The translations under genes and the position numbers were made by a program. This document shows positions 26,204 through 36,971 of a stretch of DNA of 64,000 nucleotides, piece after piece (the first letter of the stretch is position 1; every line of letters begins with the position of its first letter). Below the pieces are notes generated by a model. That model saw only the letters and a program-made list of their open reading frames with translations. It was not told the DNA's origin and made no database searches. Source of the stretch: Homalodisca vitripennis (Eukaryota > Arthropoda > Insecta > Hemiptera > Cicadellidae); contig NW_025777935.1 in assembly GCF_021130785.1 (NCBI RefSeq), positions 18,822 to 82,821 on the forward strand, written 5' to 3'.

Positions 26204-26237
26204 GTTAGGGGGTTTCTGAAATAAACGATTCAATTTT
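26204..26237 (-). repeat. Right TIR of the DUF7869-like transposon
   Basis: GTTAGGGGGTTTCTGAAATA then AACGATTCAATTTT, the inverse of the left repeat. Confidence 0.85.
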
Positions 26238-26834
26238 AAACCATGTTACTTTAAGCAAATTTTTTACTCTCTGTTTATACTTAGCATTCTCTACTTTACT
26301 AAGAAATAACGATGTCAACAAGATTCTTAATTTAAAGTTTTCCTCAAATAACAGATGGTGCTGACAGACTCTAAAGTCCAGGCATGACTTCGATCGAACT
26401 TCTCTTTGGATAGACTAAATTAATCCTCTGAGAACTTCACTCGGCACTAGAGTTTCTAGAGTTCTGTGACTTTTGATCAATATCGTACTATATCATCGTC
26501 AATACCGTACTGATATCACGTCTACCGTACTATGTCATCGTTAATAACTTAAGGCAACATTGTCACTACCGTATTATGTCAATGTCCGGATTATGCTATG
26601 ACATCATCCACACTATGATATCGTCAACACCCTATAACGATAGCATTACAATTTATGCAGTTCTGTCACTCCTGGTATTATTCTCTGATGGAAAAAAGAC
26701 AATTCATGAAGTTTTTCAGGATTCACAGACAATTACTGTTTCTCTTTTCTGTAAATCACCTGAACTCATTATTCCAAAATCAACTCCACTGCAAACGAAA
26801 CAACTCTCTATATTAAATTAAAATCGAATAATGA
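26238..26834. repeat. Degenerate CATCGTCAATACCGTACTAT-type repeat
   Basis: Between about 26,470 and 26,640 the phrase ATCATCGTCAATACCGTACT recurs five to six times in diverged form with a period of about 25-35 bases. The same phrase reappears at 46,920-47,060. The rest of the stretch holds no gene. Confidence 0.6.
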
Positions 26835-29540
26835 ACCAAAGTCATTTCGCGCAGGAGGTTCTTATTGAAGATTGTCCGCAGGATGGAGATGGGGCATCGG
26901 AGCTCCAATACAAACGCGTTGTGCGACCAAAACATATTCATGAATTGAAAATGCATCTAGCGCTGGAATCCTGGGATTTCCTAGACGATTATAATTGCCT
27001 AGATGACATTTTTAATGGGTTCAAGAATAGATTCATCTTTTATCTGAATTTTTCATGTCATTTAAAAACCGGTAGATTAAAAAAAAAGTGTCAAACAGAA
27101 TACGTGGATTACTCGCCGTATTTTAACTTGCAGGAAAAAATTATCATTCAATTTTTATAACAACAAAAAATGAGGAATTTAAAATCTTTTTTACGAATTA
27201 TAAAAGAATTTACAAAAAAGTAATAAGAGAGGCTAAAGCCTACGAAATTGATGAAAAATTAAGGAACTGTGACAATTTTTCAAAAACGGCTTGGAAAATT
27301 ATTAACCAAACCGCCAAACTAAAGTCCACAAAAAGTTTAAAATGTTCGGAAATTGTTAATGAAGATAAAATTTTTACACAGCCGGAACATATAGCGAATG
27401 AGTTCAGTGCCTATTTCTCTTCGGTGTCTTCTGCTTCGTTTTGTGGGAGGTCCGGCTGCGGTACGGGTCGAAATTCGAAACCGCTGACATCCATGGTCGT
27501 TGCCCCTGTTGACGAGGATGAGGTGGCCCGCATCATACAGAGATTGAAATCAAAAAATTCGACCGACATAAATGGTGTCTCAGTGTGGTTGGTCAAGTTA
27601 TTCTTTCAGCATATATTGACACCACTAACCAAATTAATAAACTTTTCTTTCATTCAAGGCTCTTTCCCTTCAATGTTAAAGACTGCTAAATTAACACCGA
27701 TCTTTTAGAAAAGTGATTCCAGACAAATGAGCAACTACCGGCGGATTTCAATCCTGCCGGTATTCAGTAAAGTCTTTGAGGCTGCCTTCCTGATTCGGTG
27801 AAATGCATTTCTTGAGCGTTTTGAGATTTTGAGTCCAAATCAGTTTGGATTCAGGAAAAAAAAAATCCACAATCTTTGCAATTTCTAACCTTCTGGATAA
27901 TGTTGTCGGTGGGTTGGAGAGGCGAGAACATGTGCTCAGCGTATTTCTCGACCTTTCCAAGGCGTTTGACTGCGTGCATCATGAGACACTGATGAACCAG
28001 TTAAAACTGAGTGGCATTCGGGGTCTCTCTCATAAATGGATATCGTCTTATCTCAGGGACAGATACCAGTGTGTGCAGATCTCGGGTGTCATGTCGAGGA
28101 GAAATAAACTGGTTCATGGAGTCCCACAGGGATCTATTCTTGGGCCGGTTCTTTTTCTCAATATGTAAATCGAATAAATTCATCAATCCAAAATGGAAAG
28201 ATAATTCAATATGCCGATGATACGACTCTCTGCATAAAATCAACTTCGAAAGAAAATCTTGAAATAGAATCCTTCATTCCTGTCAATTGCTGCAGTCAAA
28301 ATTTTTCTGAGAACAACTTAAGAACAAACAGTACAAAATCTAATGTCATCAACTTTTGTCTCCGCAAAATGAAGATTTAAGCCACCCGGCAGTTTTTGTA
28401 GAAAATTAGCTCTTGGAGAATACTGACTCTACCAAGTTCCTAGGGATGTACCTCGACAAAGGTCTAACCTGGAACAATCATGTGGACTATATCTGTGCTC
28501 GTGTTAACTTCAGGCATCTACGCCCTGCGTAACCTTGCCAACTATTGTTCACAAAAAGTCTTAAGAATGGCTTATTTTGGCCTGATTTATCCATACCTGA
28601 CATATGGTTTAAGACTTTGGGGCAGCTGTGCCGAATACAATCTAGTAAGAGTATTCAGACTACAAAAAAAAGCTGTCAGAATAATTTTCCAATTAAACAT
28701 CAGAGAGTCGTGCAGGGAGCTCGGATTGCTGACTCTGCCCTGCCTCTATATATTGGAATATATAGAGGCAGGGCAGAGTCAGCAATCCGAGCTCCCTGAA
28801 AGAATCCCTGCACGACTCTCTGATGTTTAATTGGACAATTATTCTGACAGGTTTTTTTGTAGTCTGAATACTCTTACTAGATTGTATTCGGCACAGCTGC
28901 CCCAAAGTCTTAAACCATATGTCAGGTATGGATAAATCAGGCCAAAATAAGCCATTCTTAAGACTTTTTGTGAACAATAGTTGGAAAGGTTACGCAGGGC
29001 GTAGATGACTGAAGTAACACGAGCACAGATATAGTCCACATGATTGTTCCAGGTTGCCCTGTATTGTCGATCGAAATGTGTTCTTATTCGGGGTAGTGAC
29101 ATTCACTCTTACGAAACTAGAGGCAAGGAGAGTTACCGTGCAGAACAGCATAGGACGGTGGCTTTCGAACGCTTGCCGTCACAGGCTGGAGTCAAATTTC
29201 TCAATCGGCTCTCTGAGGGTCTTATACAATAATTTAAACCAGTTTAAAGCTCTTCTGAAGCGCCTACTGGTGTCGAATGCGTTTTATTCTGTCGAAGAGT
29301 TCATGGCTGGCTGCTGGGAGAATTAGAATCAAAATTTACATAAAAAATAATTAGTAGAGCCCCGAGTCTCATGTTGAATGAATGTTGGCGTGAATGGACA
29401 AGAGATGTATGTTTGAATGAGTATTGTAAGTATGAATGTGTAGAGTAGGGATTTTTTTACAAATATTTAAACCTGACTTTTGCAATGCAGCGTCTTATTG
29501 CCAAAATACAAAAAAGGAATTATTATTATTATTAAAAGTT
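26835..29540 (+). pseudogene. LINE-A copy with inverted duplication, 5'-truncated
   Basis: A plus-strand LINE-A ORF2 begins just after the endonuclease (SHFAQEVLIE) and runs through the linker, SNYRRISILPVFSKVFE (about 27,730), FGFRKKK (about 27,845), SKAFDCVHHETL (about 27,960), HGVPQGSILGPVLFL (about 28,110), IQYADDTTLCIK (about 28,205) and the C-terminal RLPSQAGVKFLNRL (about 29,180). It ends in a 3' UTR with an (ATT)n tail at 29,518-29,535. Stops and shifts are frequent. At 28,468-29,046 the sequence folds back on itself (separate entry). Confidence 0.85.
28468..29046. repeat. Large palindrome: inverted duplication inside LINE-A
   Basis: About 285 bp of ORF2 (from ACCTGGAACAATCATGTGGA) is followed at once by its own reverse complement, centred near 28,757 on TATATATTGGAATATATA. 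The ORF then resumes at 29,047 exactly where the first arm left off. The arms differ by several substitutions and a 12-bp indel (the minus arm keeps a DSF-coding segment that the plus arm lacks). Confidence 0.88.
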
Positions 29541-29544
29541 TAAA

Positions 29545-30044
29545 TCTGATATACAGTATATTCTTGTACCGAAACATTCCTAGATAGGAGTTACGCAGAC
29601 GCGGACCACGCGACACTCTGATTGGAGCAAAATAAATGAGGATCTAAGATTATATCTCCTGTTGCTATAAATTCTTGTATCCAACCATTCTTAAATATGA
29701 GTTACTCAGATGCGGACCACGCGACACTCTGATTGGAGCAAAATAAATGAGGATCTAAGATTATATCTCCTGTTGCTATAAATTCTTGTATCCAACCATT
29801 CTTAAATATGAGTTACTCAGATGCGAACCACGCGACACTCTGATTGGAGCAAAATAAATGAGGATCTAAGATTATATCTCCTGTTGCTATAAATTCTTGT
29901 ATCCAACCATTCTTAAATATGAGTTACTCAGACGCGGACCACGCGACACTATGATTGGAGCAAAATGAATGGAATCTAAGATTATATCTCCTGTTGCTAT
30001 AAATTCTTGTATCCAACCATTCCTAGATAGAAGTGACTCAGCGG

Positions 30045-30046
<2 letters not shown>
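29545..30046. repeat. 111-bp satellite, 4.5 copies
   Basis: GCGGACCACGCGACACTCTG, then ATTGGAGCAAAATAAATGAG and CTCCTGTTGCTATAAATTCT, recur every 111 bp. The last unit is truncated at a (TA)n tract. Confidence 0.93.

Positions 30047-30107
<61 letters not shown>
30047..30107. repeat. (TA)n microsatellite, Maverick insertion target
   Basis: About 60 bp of alternating TA directly abuts the left Maverick terminus; the last six bases (TATATA) match the six after the right terminus. Confidence 0.85.
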
Positions 30108-30109
<2 letters not shown>

Positions 30110-30598
30110 TAGATAAAAAAACTGGCGGTCCTGGACCACTTTTGGAGCCAACAGTAAATTGAGTATAAAATACTGTTTGAAGGACCATAAACGAATCTGT
30201 AATAACCAAACAGGAAATCACGAATGGAAAACCGAATCTACAGCTGTTTGCTTCTACTAAGCTCTAAAAATCTTCGAAATCTTTATTCTACAAAGTTAAT
30301 TGTAACACAGTCTTTATCTTTAATAGTCTTCTTTCCAGTAACAATCAAGTGAAATTTTTCATTTTTGTTCAATTCTTTAATCTTTTTTTCATCCAAAACA
30401 TTCAAAAATCTGTTCGGCAAGTGTACTTATAATCTTCCAACTCGGCAATTATTGTCATCCCCAATTTATCTTTCATTTTCTCCGAATTCAAAATTTTATA
30501 CTTCTTTTTTTCTTCTAATTCCATTAATTTCTTATACTCTTTGAATCTTAGTTCACCAATCTCATTTAATTCCTTTAGTAGCTCCATTTAGATAGAAA
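30108..30598 (+). repeat. Left terminal inverted repeat of Maverick 1
   Basis: It matches the inverse of 44,919-45,413 along its whole length with scattered substitutions and a few indels. It contains the small TIR gene on the minus strand. Confidence 0.93.
30283..30587 (-). pseudogene. TIR-embedded small gene, left copy
   Basis: About 100 codons start with MELLKELNEIGELRFKEY under the leader TTTTTTTCTATCTAAATGG. A charged helix comes first, then YKILNSEK ... LGMTIIAELEDY, a pattern I recall from small Polinton proteins that may form an OB-like fold; function unknown. A one-base deletion (GATTATAAGTACA where the other TIR reads GATTGTAAAGTACA) shifts the frame after about 54 codons. The C-terminus (KDCVTINFVE) is still visible in another frame at 30,283. 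Because the gene lies in the inverted repeat, the element carries two copies. Confidence 0.7.
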
Positions 30599-30633
30599 AA
30601 AATTGGGGGGAAATCGACATTATACCACCACAC

Positions 30634-30710
30634 AAAAACCTTGATTTTGATCCTAAACTGTGATTTTGACTCCCAAAATCACAGTTTTAGGACCAAAATC
30701 AAGGTTTTTT
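30634..30710. promoter_or_regulatory. Long hairpin between divergent TIR gene and POLB
   Basis: Arms of about 34 bp (AAAAACCTTGATTTTGATCC with TAAACTGTGATTTT and its inverse) flank a 7-base loop GACTCCC, with one mismatch and one bulge. It lies just inside the TIR, in the 310-bp region between two divergent starts, so it is not a terminator by position. An origin, packaging or regulatory role is a guess. Confidence 0.7.
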
Positions 30711-30886
30711 AAGGTAAATACAAACTGGTACTAGAGTTTTTTGAAAAAATCCTGAAAATCTACCGAATTATCTCAAATTATTGCCAATTTCAGCATTTAG
30801 TTAGTAAAAATATACTAAAAATATTGAAAAAAAGTATAAACAATTTAATTTCATCCTACAACCCGATATTTGAAACATTCAAATTT

Positions 30887-30903
30887 TTTCTAATTAAATG
30901 GAG
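30887..30903 (+). promoter_or_regulatory. Late-type leader motif before POLB
   Basis: TTTTTCTAATTAAATGG: a T-tract, a TCTA core and TAAATG merged with the start codon. The same arrangement precedes most genes of the element. Confidence 0.55.
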
Positions 30904-33900
30904 TCAGAAAAAATATCATGTCCGTTTTGTAAAAAAGAAATTTTAAGAAAGAACTATGATCGCCATTATAATTCTAATTTTCATGCCAAAAACAAACAAC
31001 TTTACGAAAACGAACTAAATTATTTAAGACAATGTGCTAAAGAAAACCAAATCGATAACTATCAAAACATGTATAATATAGAGAAATTAAGGGAATTAAA
31101 GAGAAACTTTAAGGAAGATAAAAAAGATCTCAATCTATTTACTGACGAAAAAATTCATTCAATCGCCAAAAAATGGTCTATCAAAACTAACGATAAAACT
31201 AAGTCTGAAGCGATCGAACAAATAGACAAAACTCTTAACGAAAAACCTAAAAATATCATTGATGTAGGAGTTTTATCCTCTATACAAGGTCTATTTAAGC
31301 AATACATTTTAACGAATTTAAACGATAAGTTCATGTCAATTTACAAATATCTATCAATTATGAGGACTGAAATTAAAAGTTTAATCGAAAAATTTCAAGA
31401 AAATGTTAAAAATATGAAGGGCTATCTCTCTTTAGAATGTGAATACGAACGAACTTTAGTTAACGGTGAACCACAAATATGTCCAATGTACTTTACTATA
31501 AAATCCGATGAAGTCTTTGACGTAAACGATTTTATCACTAAACAATTTAATAAATTAACGCATCGTGAACAATCTAATCATCCAAATCGAGGTTCTGGAT
31601 GGACATTAAAACGCTGTAAACACCTGATTTTGAGCCTTAATAAACATGAATTTATGAACGCAGGATCATATATCGATTTGCCACAATAGATAAAGGTAAA
31701 GAAAGCTTGTGTAAATATCACAAATAAAGATGATTTCTGTTTTGTTTATTCTATTCAATGTGCTATTGAAAAACCCGAGACTCATGTTGATAGAGCAAAG
31801 CAATACGAGAAATTTGTAAATGACGAGATATTTTCGGGATTTGAGTATCCAATGTCTTTAAAGGATATACAAGCATTTGAGAAACGCAGCTATAATTCCA
31901 AGTACAACTATCCAAAAATGTCTGTGAATGTCTACAGTTACGAAGAAAAAATTAACATTGTTCCGTTACAAATTTCTGAAAAATATAATGCAGAATTAAA
32001 TATTGATCTACTGTATGTAAAACAAGAAGACAAATCTCATTATGTTTTGATAACTGATTTAAATAAGCTAGTTTCTTCTCAGTTATCTAAGCATGAGCAC
32101 AAAAAATTTCTTTTTAGAAGATGTTTAAGCCATTTCTACAAATATAGTGCTTTATCAGATCATTAAGAAATTTGTAAGCAACACGAAGTTTGCAAACCAA
32201 TTATGCCGTTTCCAGGACAAAAAACATCATTTATTAAATATCAAAAGAAATTTAGCCATCCGTACGTTATTTATATGGATTTTGAAAGCATATTAGAAAA
32301 AATTCCGACATGCAAGAACAATCCACAAAAATCGACTACAAACAAGATTCAAAAACACATTCCTTATGGTTTTACTCTATATTTAGTGTCGAATGTGACC
32401 AATCGCATGTACAAACCGATATGTTATCGAGCCAAAAATGAAGAAGATTTACCTAATGTTCCAAAACAATTGTTTGAAGAACTCAATAAATTATCGAAAT
32501 ACATAGCGAAAAAATATAATTCAAAGAACATGAAACCTATGAAATTGACTGAAGAAGAAGAAATTTCGTATAAAAATTCAAACGTTAGTCATATCTGTGA
32601 AACAGAAGGTTTTGATGAAGAAAAAAGATTAAAAGTGAGAGATCATTGTCATTTAACCGGCAAATTTTGAGGTGCTGCTCATTTATGTTGTAATCTGAAT
32701 CTCAAATTTTCTCAAAATATTCCAGTTTTCTGTCACAATATGAGTAACTACGATACTCATTTGTACATAAAAGAATTGGCTAAACAATATGGAAACTTTG
32801 ATTTGATTGCAAACACCGATGAACGATATATAAATTATTCTGTAAATTCTGGATATGGATATGAATTCGAAGGTAATAAACCTAGAAAATACATTAAGTT
32901 TTCTTTCGTAGATAAGTTCAGATTTATGGCCTCATCTATAGAAAAATTAGCTAAAAATCTAAAGACAGAAGATTTTAAACATACAAATAATTTTATACAG
33001 GATGGAAGAATATTGAATGAAATTCTAAAAAGACAGCCAAATGACGACAACGAGATTTTTAAAATTCTATCTGGAAAAGGAATATTTCCCAATGAATTTA
33101 TCGATAGTATTGAAAAACTTGATTACACAGAAGAGCTAAAAATTCAAGATTTCTATTCACTTTTAACAGATGAGAGCATATCTGAGAAAGATTTTCAACA
33201 TTATTTAGCTGTTTGGAATAAATTAAAGGATAAAAATCTTGGTAATTACTCAGATCTCTATAACATCCAAGATGTTTTATTGCTTGCTGATATTTTTTAA
33301 AACTTCAGAAACATTTGCTTGAATTGTTACAAACTCGATCCAGCACATTATCTGACTGCTCCAAGTCTCGCATGGGACGCTATGTTAAAATTAACGAAAA
33401 TTGAGCTTCAGCTAATTAACGATTATAACATGTATTTGATGATTGAAAAAGGTATTCGCGGAGGCATTTCTCAATGTATTAAACGATATGTTAAATCAAA
33501 TAACAAATATTTGAAAGATTTTGATGAATCAAAGCCTGAAAACTATCTGTTGTACGTCGATGCCAATAACCTTTATGGTTACGGGCTTATGCAAAATTTA
33601 CCATATAACGAAATCAAGTGGATGAACCCGAAAACATATACAAAAGAACAATGAAAAGAAACAATTTTGGAACTCACTGGCGACGAAGATTATGGCTATA
33701 TTCTTGAAGTTGATCTAGAATATCCAACAAATTTACATGAAAATCACAAAGATTTGCCTCTTGCTCCTGAACATTTTAAAAACAAGTTGTGCACAACTTT
33801 ATTAGATAAAACTGAATATGTTGTTCATTCGAGAAATTTGAAATTCTATCTAGAACAAGGTATGATTTTGAAACATGTGAATAGAGTTATTGCATTCGAT

Positions 33901-34794
33901 CAGAAGCCTTTTATGAAAGATTACATTGATTTTAATACTAATATGAGGACCAAAGCTACAAGTGACTTTGAGAAAAATTTTTACAAGCTTATGAACAACT
34001 CAGTTTTTGGAAAAAGTATGGAAAATGTGCGAAATAGATGTGATATCAAACTAGGAAATGAAGAATTTTCAATGAAACAGGCCAAGAAAACAAACTTCAA
34101 ATGCTTTAATATCTTTGACGACAACTGTATAGCGAGTCACATGTATAAACAAAAGGTTAAATTTAACAAACCGATCTACATAGGATTTTCAGTTATTGAC
34201 CTATAAAAATTGCTAATGTACGAGTTTTATTACGATAAATTAAAGAAGTTTGACCCAGATTTGAATCTTTGTTACATGGATACAGACAGTTATTTTCTAG
34301 AATTGAAACGAGATCCTTTTAAAATTATTAAAGAAAATATAGAGGACTTTGATACGAGCGATTATCCAAAACATCATGACTGTTTCGCTACTAAAAATAA
34401 GAAAGTTATTGGTAAATTCAAAGACGAGCTAAATGGTGCAATCTTAGAAGAATTTTGTGGATTGAGATCGAAAATGTATTCGTACAAATATCTAGACAAA
34501 AATCCAGTTAGGTGTAAAGGAATTAAGAGAAGTGTTGTAAATAAAACAATAAATATCGAAAACTTGAAAAGATTTTTATTCGAAGATAAAGAGGAATTTA
34601 GAGAGATGACTGTAATAAAAAGCTATAAACATGAGTTGTACACAATTACCATAAACAAGCTGGCACTGAGCGCTAAAGAGGATAAAAGAATTGTCCTAGA
34701 AAATAAGATCGAAACAGTACCGTATGGCTATAAAAATGAAGCAAAATGTGGTATACTAGACGATCTAAATAAACTTGGAAACTTTGATATGTAA
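30898..34794 (+). pseudogene. POLB: Protein-primed DNA polymerase B (Polinton POLB)
   Basis: Replicates the element from a protein primer. The N-terminus has a C2H2 finger (CPFCKKEI...H...H). Exonuclease motifs: YMDFES (about 32,275), NMSNYDTH (about 32,745) and YNIQDVLLLAD (about 33,270). Polymerase motifs: VDANNLYGYG (about 33,560), KLMNNSVFGKSM (about 33,990), YMDTDSYF (about 34,275) and SKMYSY. Every motif lies in the same frame from the ATG at 30,898. It is interrupted by six in-frame stops (at 31,687 TAG, 32,164 TAA, 32,668 TGA, 33,298 TAA, 33,652 TGA, 34,204 TAA) and ends with a seventh at 34,792, with no frameshift. All three stop types occur, so code reassignment is unlikely. The length fits Polinton polymerases. 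The frame stays open in the same phase into the integrase. Confidence 0.93.
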
Positions 34795-35805
34795 ACGGAA
34801 GATGATTTAATTCACTGTCACAAATGTAAGAAAAAAACGAAAAATATCGATGCTAAGATTGTTTAAACTCAAAACGGATTGTATAGAATTGCTGCAAAAT
34901 GTTCAAAATGTAAGACAAATAAGTGTAAGTTTATAAAGAATCCAAATGAAATACCAGTTAAAAAAGAATTAAAAGATAAAAAAGAAATTGAGATTGAAGC
35001 TAAAGAAATTCATGCACCAGTACGAAAGAAATTTAAAAGGAGAAAAATTATAACTTTAGGAATTGACGATTTATGGGCAGCAGATTTAGTTATAATGTCT
35101 AACTATTCAGATCAAAATGATGGATTCAAGTATATGTTAAATGTTATTGATACTTTCTCAAAATATGCTTGGTCAAGAGCTATCAAAAGAAAAAACGGCA
35201 AGGATGTTTCAAAAGCTTTCGAAGATATAGTAAAAGATGCTATAAAGATCGGGCATAAACCTCCGAATCTTCTTCATACAGATAAGGGTTTAGAGTTTAA
35301 AAATAAAGAATTTAACGATGTTTTGAGGAAATATAACATTAAGATTTATCATACTGAAAACGAAGAGAAATCAAGTATTGTAGAGAGATATAACAGAACT
35401 CAAAACGAAAGGATGAAAGTTATTTTTGAGATTAATAAAAACTTTAAATGGATCTATATTCTACAAAAAATAGTCACAAATTATAATGATACGGTTCACA
35501 GTACGATTAAAATGAAGCCCAAAGACGTAGATAAGGATGCAGAAAAGGAGTTATTAGAGACCATTTTCAAGTATGTTCCACCTGAAATTCACACGAAAAC
35601 TAAATTTAAAATTAATGATCATGTAAGAATTGTTAGTAAAAAACAAACATTTTCGAACAAATATAAGAACAATTGGTCAAGAGAAATCTTTGTGATTTAT
35701 CAAATTAATAACACAGATCCTGTAACTTATAGTATAAAAGATTTAAACAACGAAGAAATAACTGGAAGTTTTTACGAATATGAATTGAGAAAGTCAAAGC
35801 TATAA
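34795..35805 (+). CDS. INT: Zinc ribbon plus retroviral-type integrase (Polinton INT)
   Basis: Inserts the element into DNA. The segment right after the POLB stop encodes a CHKCKKKT ... CSKCKTNKC zinc ribbon, in the same frame as POLB and crossed by one TAA at 34,864. The first ATG after that stop is at 34,879, giving 308 aa. The catalytic core shows WAADLVIM (D), LLHTDKGLEF (D) and EKSSIVERYNRT (E), the D,D-35-E set. A C-terminal SH3/chromo-like part (FKINDHVRIVSKKQTF, WSREIFVIYQI) follows. The usual N-terminal HHCC region of free-standing integrases was not seen. The core is unbroken. No leader motif precedes it, which supports expression as an extension of the polymerase frame. Confidence 0.9.
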
Positions 35806-35819
35806 TTTTTTCTATATAA

Positions 35820-36215
35820 ATGGAGGCTCAAAAGAAATGTTCAATGTGCAAGGAAATAAAAGGTTTTGAAGAATTTTATAAAAATAGAACTAAAAAAGAC
35901 GGATTTGGACATTATTGTAAAGATTGTCATAATAAATATCAAAAATAATTATACGATAAAATAGAAAAATTAACTCTAGAGGAGAAAGAATGTTACTTTT
36001 GTAAAGAAGTTAAGAATGTTTCTGAATTTAACAAGTGGCATTATAGTAGATATAAAAAACAAGCATATTGTAAAGATTGTACTATAAGAATTCAACGAGA
36101 AAGTCGAAAAAAAGAGACTCATTGCGAATGTGGACGAATTATTCAATGGTTACCTAGTTATGCTAAACATTTACAAACAAAATATCATAAGTCAAGAGTT
36201 TTTAGTAAAATTTAG
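35820..36215 (+). pseudogene. Cysteine-rich zinc-finger protein with one in-frame stop
   Basis: Starts under TTTTTTCTATATAAATGG. It has two similar halves: KKCSMCKEIKGFEEFYKN ... YCKDCHNKY, and ECYFCKEVKNVSEFNKW ... YCKDCTIR. Each is a CxxC...CxxC unit like those in HNH- or recombination-endonuclease-associated proteins. It then ends with CECGRIIQWLPSYAKHLQT, a C2H2-like end. A TAA at about 35,946 separates the halves, which otherwise stay in one frame (131 codons). Function unknown; nucleic-acid binding is likely. It could be two short genes, but no leader precedes the second half. Confidence 0.65.
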
Positions 36216-36223
36216 AAACATTT

Positions 36224-36958
36224 TCATTCCTTTTTCAATCTTAAATAAATTGTTTTTTTACTCTCATTTTTCAATAAATTTCCATCAGAGTCTTGAACAG
36301 TTAAGGCGATTTTTTGAATTCTTGTAATATTTGTTCTAATTGGAATATAATCGATTTCATTCGGTTTTTCACTGATTTTTGATCCATAAGCAACATTTGG
36401 AAAAAAAGTGTACAAAATTTCAGATTCTTTGTGTAAATGTTCGGTATGATTTTCAAAACTAGGTTCAACGAGATTACAATGTACTTCAATTACATCGAAC
36501 GGTCTAAATTTTGGCGTTTTATTTAATAAATATACCTGATTTGGCTCAATAGTTTCTTGAACAAACCCTAATAAATCTACTATAATTGCTGAAAACATTA
36601 TTCTTACTGGTGATTTTATTTGAATTTTATTAGAGAGATAATTTTTTTGCATTTCAAACTTGTTTTCGTCAAAGTTTAAAGATTTATCTGATTGTTTGAA
36701 TGTTTTCAGATAATTTTTAAGGGAATTTTTTATTTGATCGAAGGTATAATATCCTTTCTTTAAACCATAATATTTTGTTAAGTTCTTCTCACTAAATCCT
36801 ATACAATAAGGAGAACTTTCACTAATATTTATTACAAAATTGTCAGAATAAAAATCGCTTAAACCGATAAAATAATTTGATTCTTCCTCTAAATGAATAG
36901 GATGTTCCAAGTTTAAAACTAATTTAGAGCTTTCTGAAGTCAACTTGAACAGCTTCAT
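36224..36958 (-). CDS. Probable minor capsid (penton) protein of Maverick 1
   Basis: Intact 244-aa frame on the minus strand, divergent from the ATPase with only 13 bp between starts. The sequence is beta-rich, without signal or membrane segments. The C-terminal half (EVHCNLVEPSF, LYTFFPNVAYGSKISEKP, YIPIRTNITRIQKIALTVQD, SKKTIYLRLKK) resembles the single-jelly-roll minor capsid family of Polintons as I remember it. Length fits a penton. It is the only structural gene on this strand. Assignment rests on pattern memory, not a search. Confidence 0.65.
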   Translation of the reverse strand: MKLFKLTSESSKLVLNLEHPIHLEEESNYFIGLSDFYSDNFVINISESSPYCIGFSEKNLTKYYGLKKGYYTFDQIKNSLKNYLKTFKQSDKSLNFDENKFEMQKNYLSNKIQIKSPVRIMFSAIIVDLLGFVQETIEPNQVYLLNKTPKFRPFDVIEVHCNLVEPSFENHTEHLHKESEILYTFFPNVAYGSKISEKPNEIDYIPIRTNITRIQKIALTVQDSDGNLLKNESKKTIYLRLKKE

Positions 36959-36971
36959 TTTCGCTATTTAA
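36959..36971. promoter_or_regulatory. 13-bp divergent promoter between minor capsid and ATPase
   Basis: The two start codons are separated by TTTTCGCTATTTA. The ATPase start reads CTATTTAAATGG, the usual leader ending. The palindromic ATTTAAAT could serve both directions. Confidence 0.45.

Larger units (their letters stand above)
23407..26237 (+). mobile_element. DNA transposon (2.8 kb) with TIRs and DUF7869-like transposase
   Basis: A single coding unit is bounded by about 34-bp inverted repeats. Outside the repeats the sequence diverges at once on both sides (AAGT versus AACC), so the ends are sharp, but no clear target-site duplication is visible. Subterminal copies of CAGAAACCCCT occur near both ends. 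The superfamily is not certain. Confidence 0.75.

Noticed and set aside
28693..29102. A separate minus-strand LINE insertion
   Set aside because: The sequence is the exact inverse of the adjacent plus-strand segment and the plus-strand ORF resumes right after it, so an inverted duplication explains it.
30898..34794. Alternative genetic code or stop readthrough in POLB
   Set aside because: TAA, TAG and TGA all occur, at varied contexts; mutation is simpler.
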